DNA of 5,866 bases from Bacteroidales bacterium (GTDB taxonomy: Bacteria; Bacteroidota; Bacteroidia; Bacteroidales; JAAUTT01). The notes under the pieces are model-generated. The model saw nothing but the letters and a program-made list of their open reading frames with translations. It had not been told where the DNA came from and searched no databases. The stretch is taken from assembly GCA_012031335.1 (NCBI GenBank), contig JAAUTT010000327.1:1-5866 (forward strand), read 5' to 3'. Both the position numbers and the translations under genes were made by a program. This document shows positions 5,798 to 5,866 of this stretch, one piece after another. Positions within the stretch are counted from its first letter, which is position 1, and each line of letters begins with the position of its first letter.

Positions 5798-5866
5798 CCT
5801 TCAGGTGGACCAACCGCAAAAAGGACTATGCTACCGAAATCCAAACCATACCCGGAGTGGAGTTCC
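5798..5866. other. DNA right of the IS66 element, origin unknown
   Basis: These 69 bases do not encode the expected GTPQGG...SPLLSN part of the truncated reverse transcriptase in any minus-strand frame. All three plus-strand frames are open. The one starting at 5800 (FRWTNRKKDYATEIQTIPGV and on) looks most like ordinary protein, but the stretch is too short to assign. It is probably unrelated DNA joined to the IS by a rearrangement. Confidence 0.4.

Overview
The window looks like a piece of accessory chromosome from a member of the Bacteroidota. The evidence is AT-rich DNA, a Bacteroidota-style GH30 glycosidase, a short lipoprotein signal peptide, an IS66 element whose transposase has the Bacteroidota form (no zinc finger after the RRIVR segment), and weak or absent Shine-Dalgarno sequences. 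This assignment comes from protein resemblance by eye, not from a database search.

Layout, left to right. Positions 2-610 (+) are the C-terminal third or so of a glycoside hydrolase family 30 enzyme, cut by the window edge. Positions 611-2363 hold two small unrelated genes, a 186-residue predicted lipoprotein (866-1426) and a 158-residue unrecognised soluble protein (1887-2363). Each is preceded by a copy of the same roughly 200-bp non-coding repeat (645-844 and 1658-1860). Both copies end in the same 18-bp palindrome, 33-37 bp before the likely start codon. A further pair of 24-bp direct repeats with a small hairpin lies between the genes (1491-1564). This repeat-plus-gene arrangement is the least explained part of the window.

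Positions 2376-5797 are a nest of dead mobile DNA. The 3' part of a group II intron lies on the minus strand: the end of its reverse transcriptase/maturase ORF, a well-formed domain V and a domain VI with a bulged branch-point A. Its 3' end is 12 bp beyond the stop codon of the 158-residue gene, which runs towards it. The intron is cut at 3136/3137, inside the reverse transcriptase gene just upstream of the YADD active site, by a 2661-bp IS66-family element (3137-5797). The IS has recognisable imperfect terminal inverted repeats and carries tnpA, tnpB and tnpC on the minus strand.

The IS is probably not autonomous, because tnpC carries two single-base homopolymer indels that shift the frame out and back. 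It is not flanked by an 8-bp target duplication, and the DNA to its right (5798-5866) is not the missing N-terminal half of the reverse transcriptase. The right junction is therefore probably the product of a deletion, inversion or recombination at the IS rather than a simple insertion. No CRISPR array, tRNA, rRNA or recognisable defence system was found.
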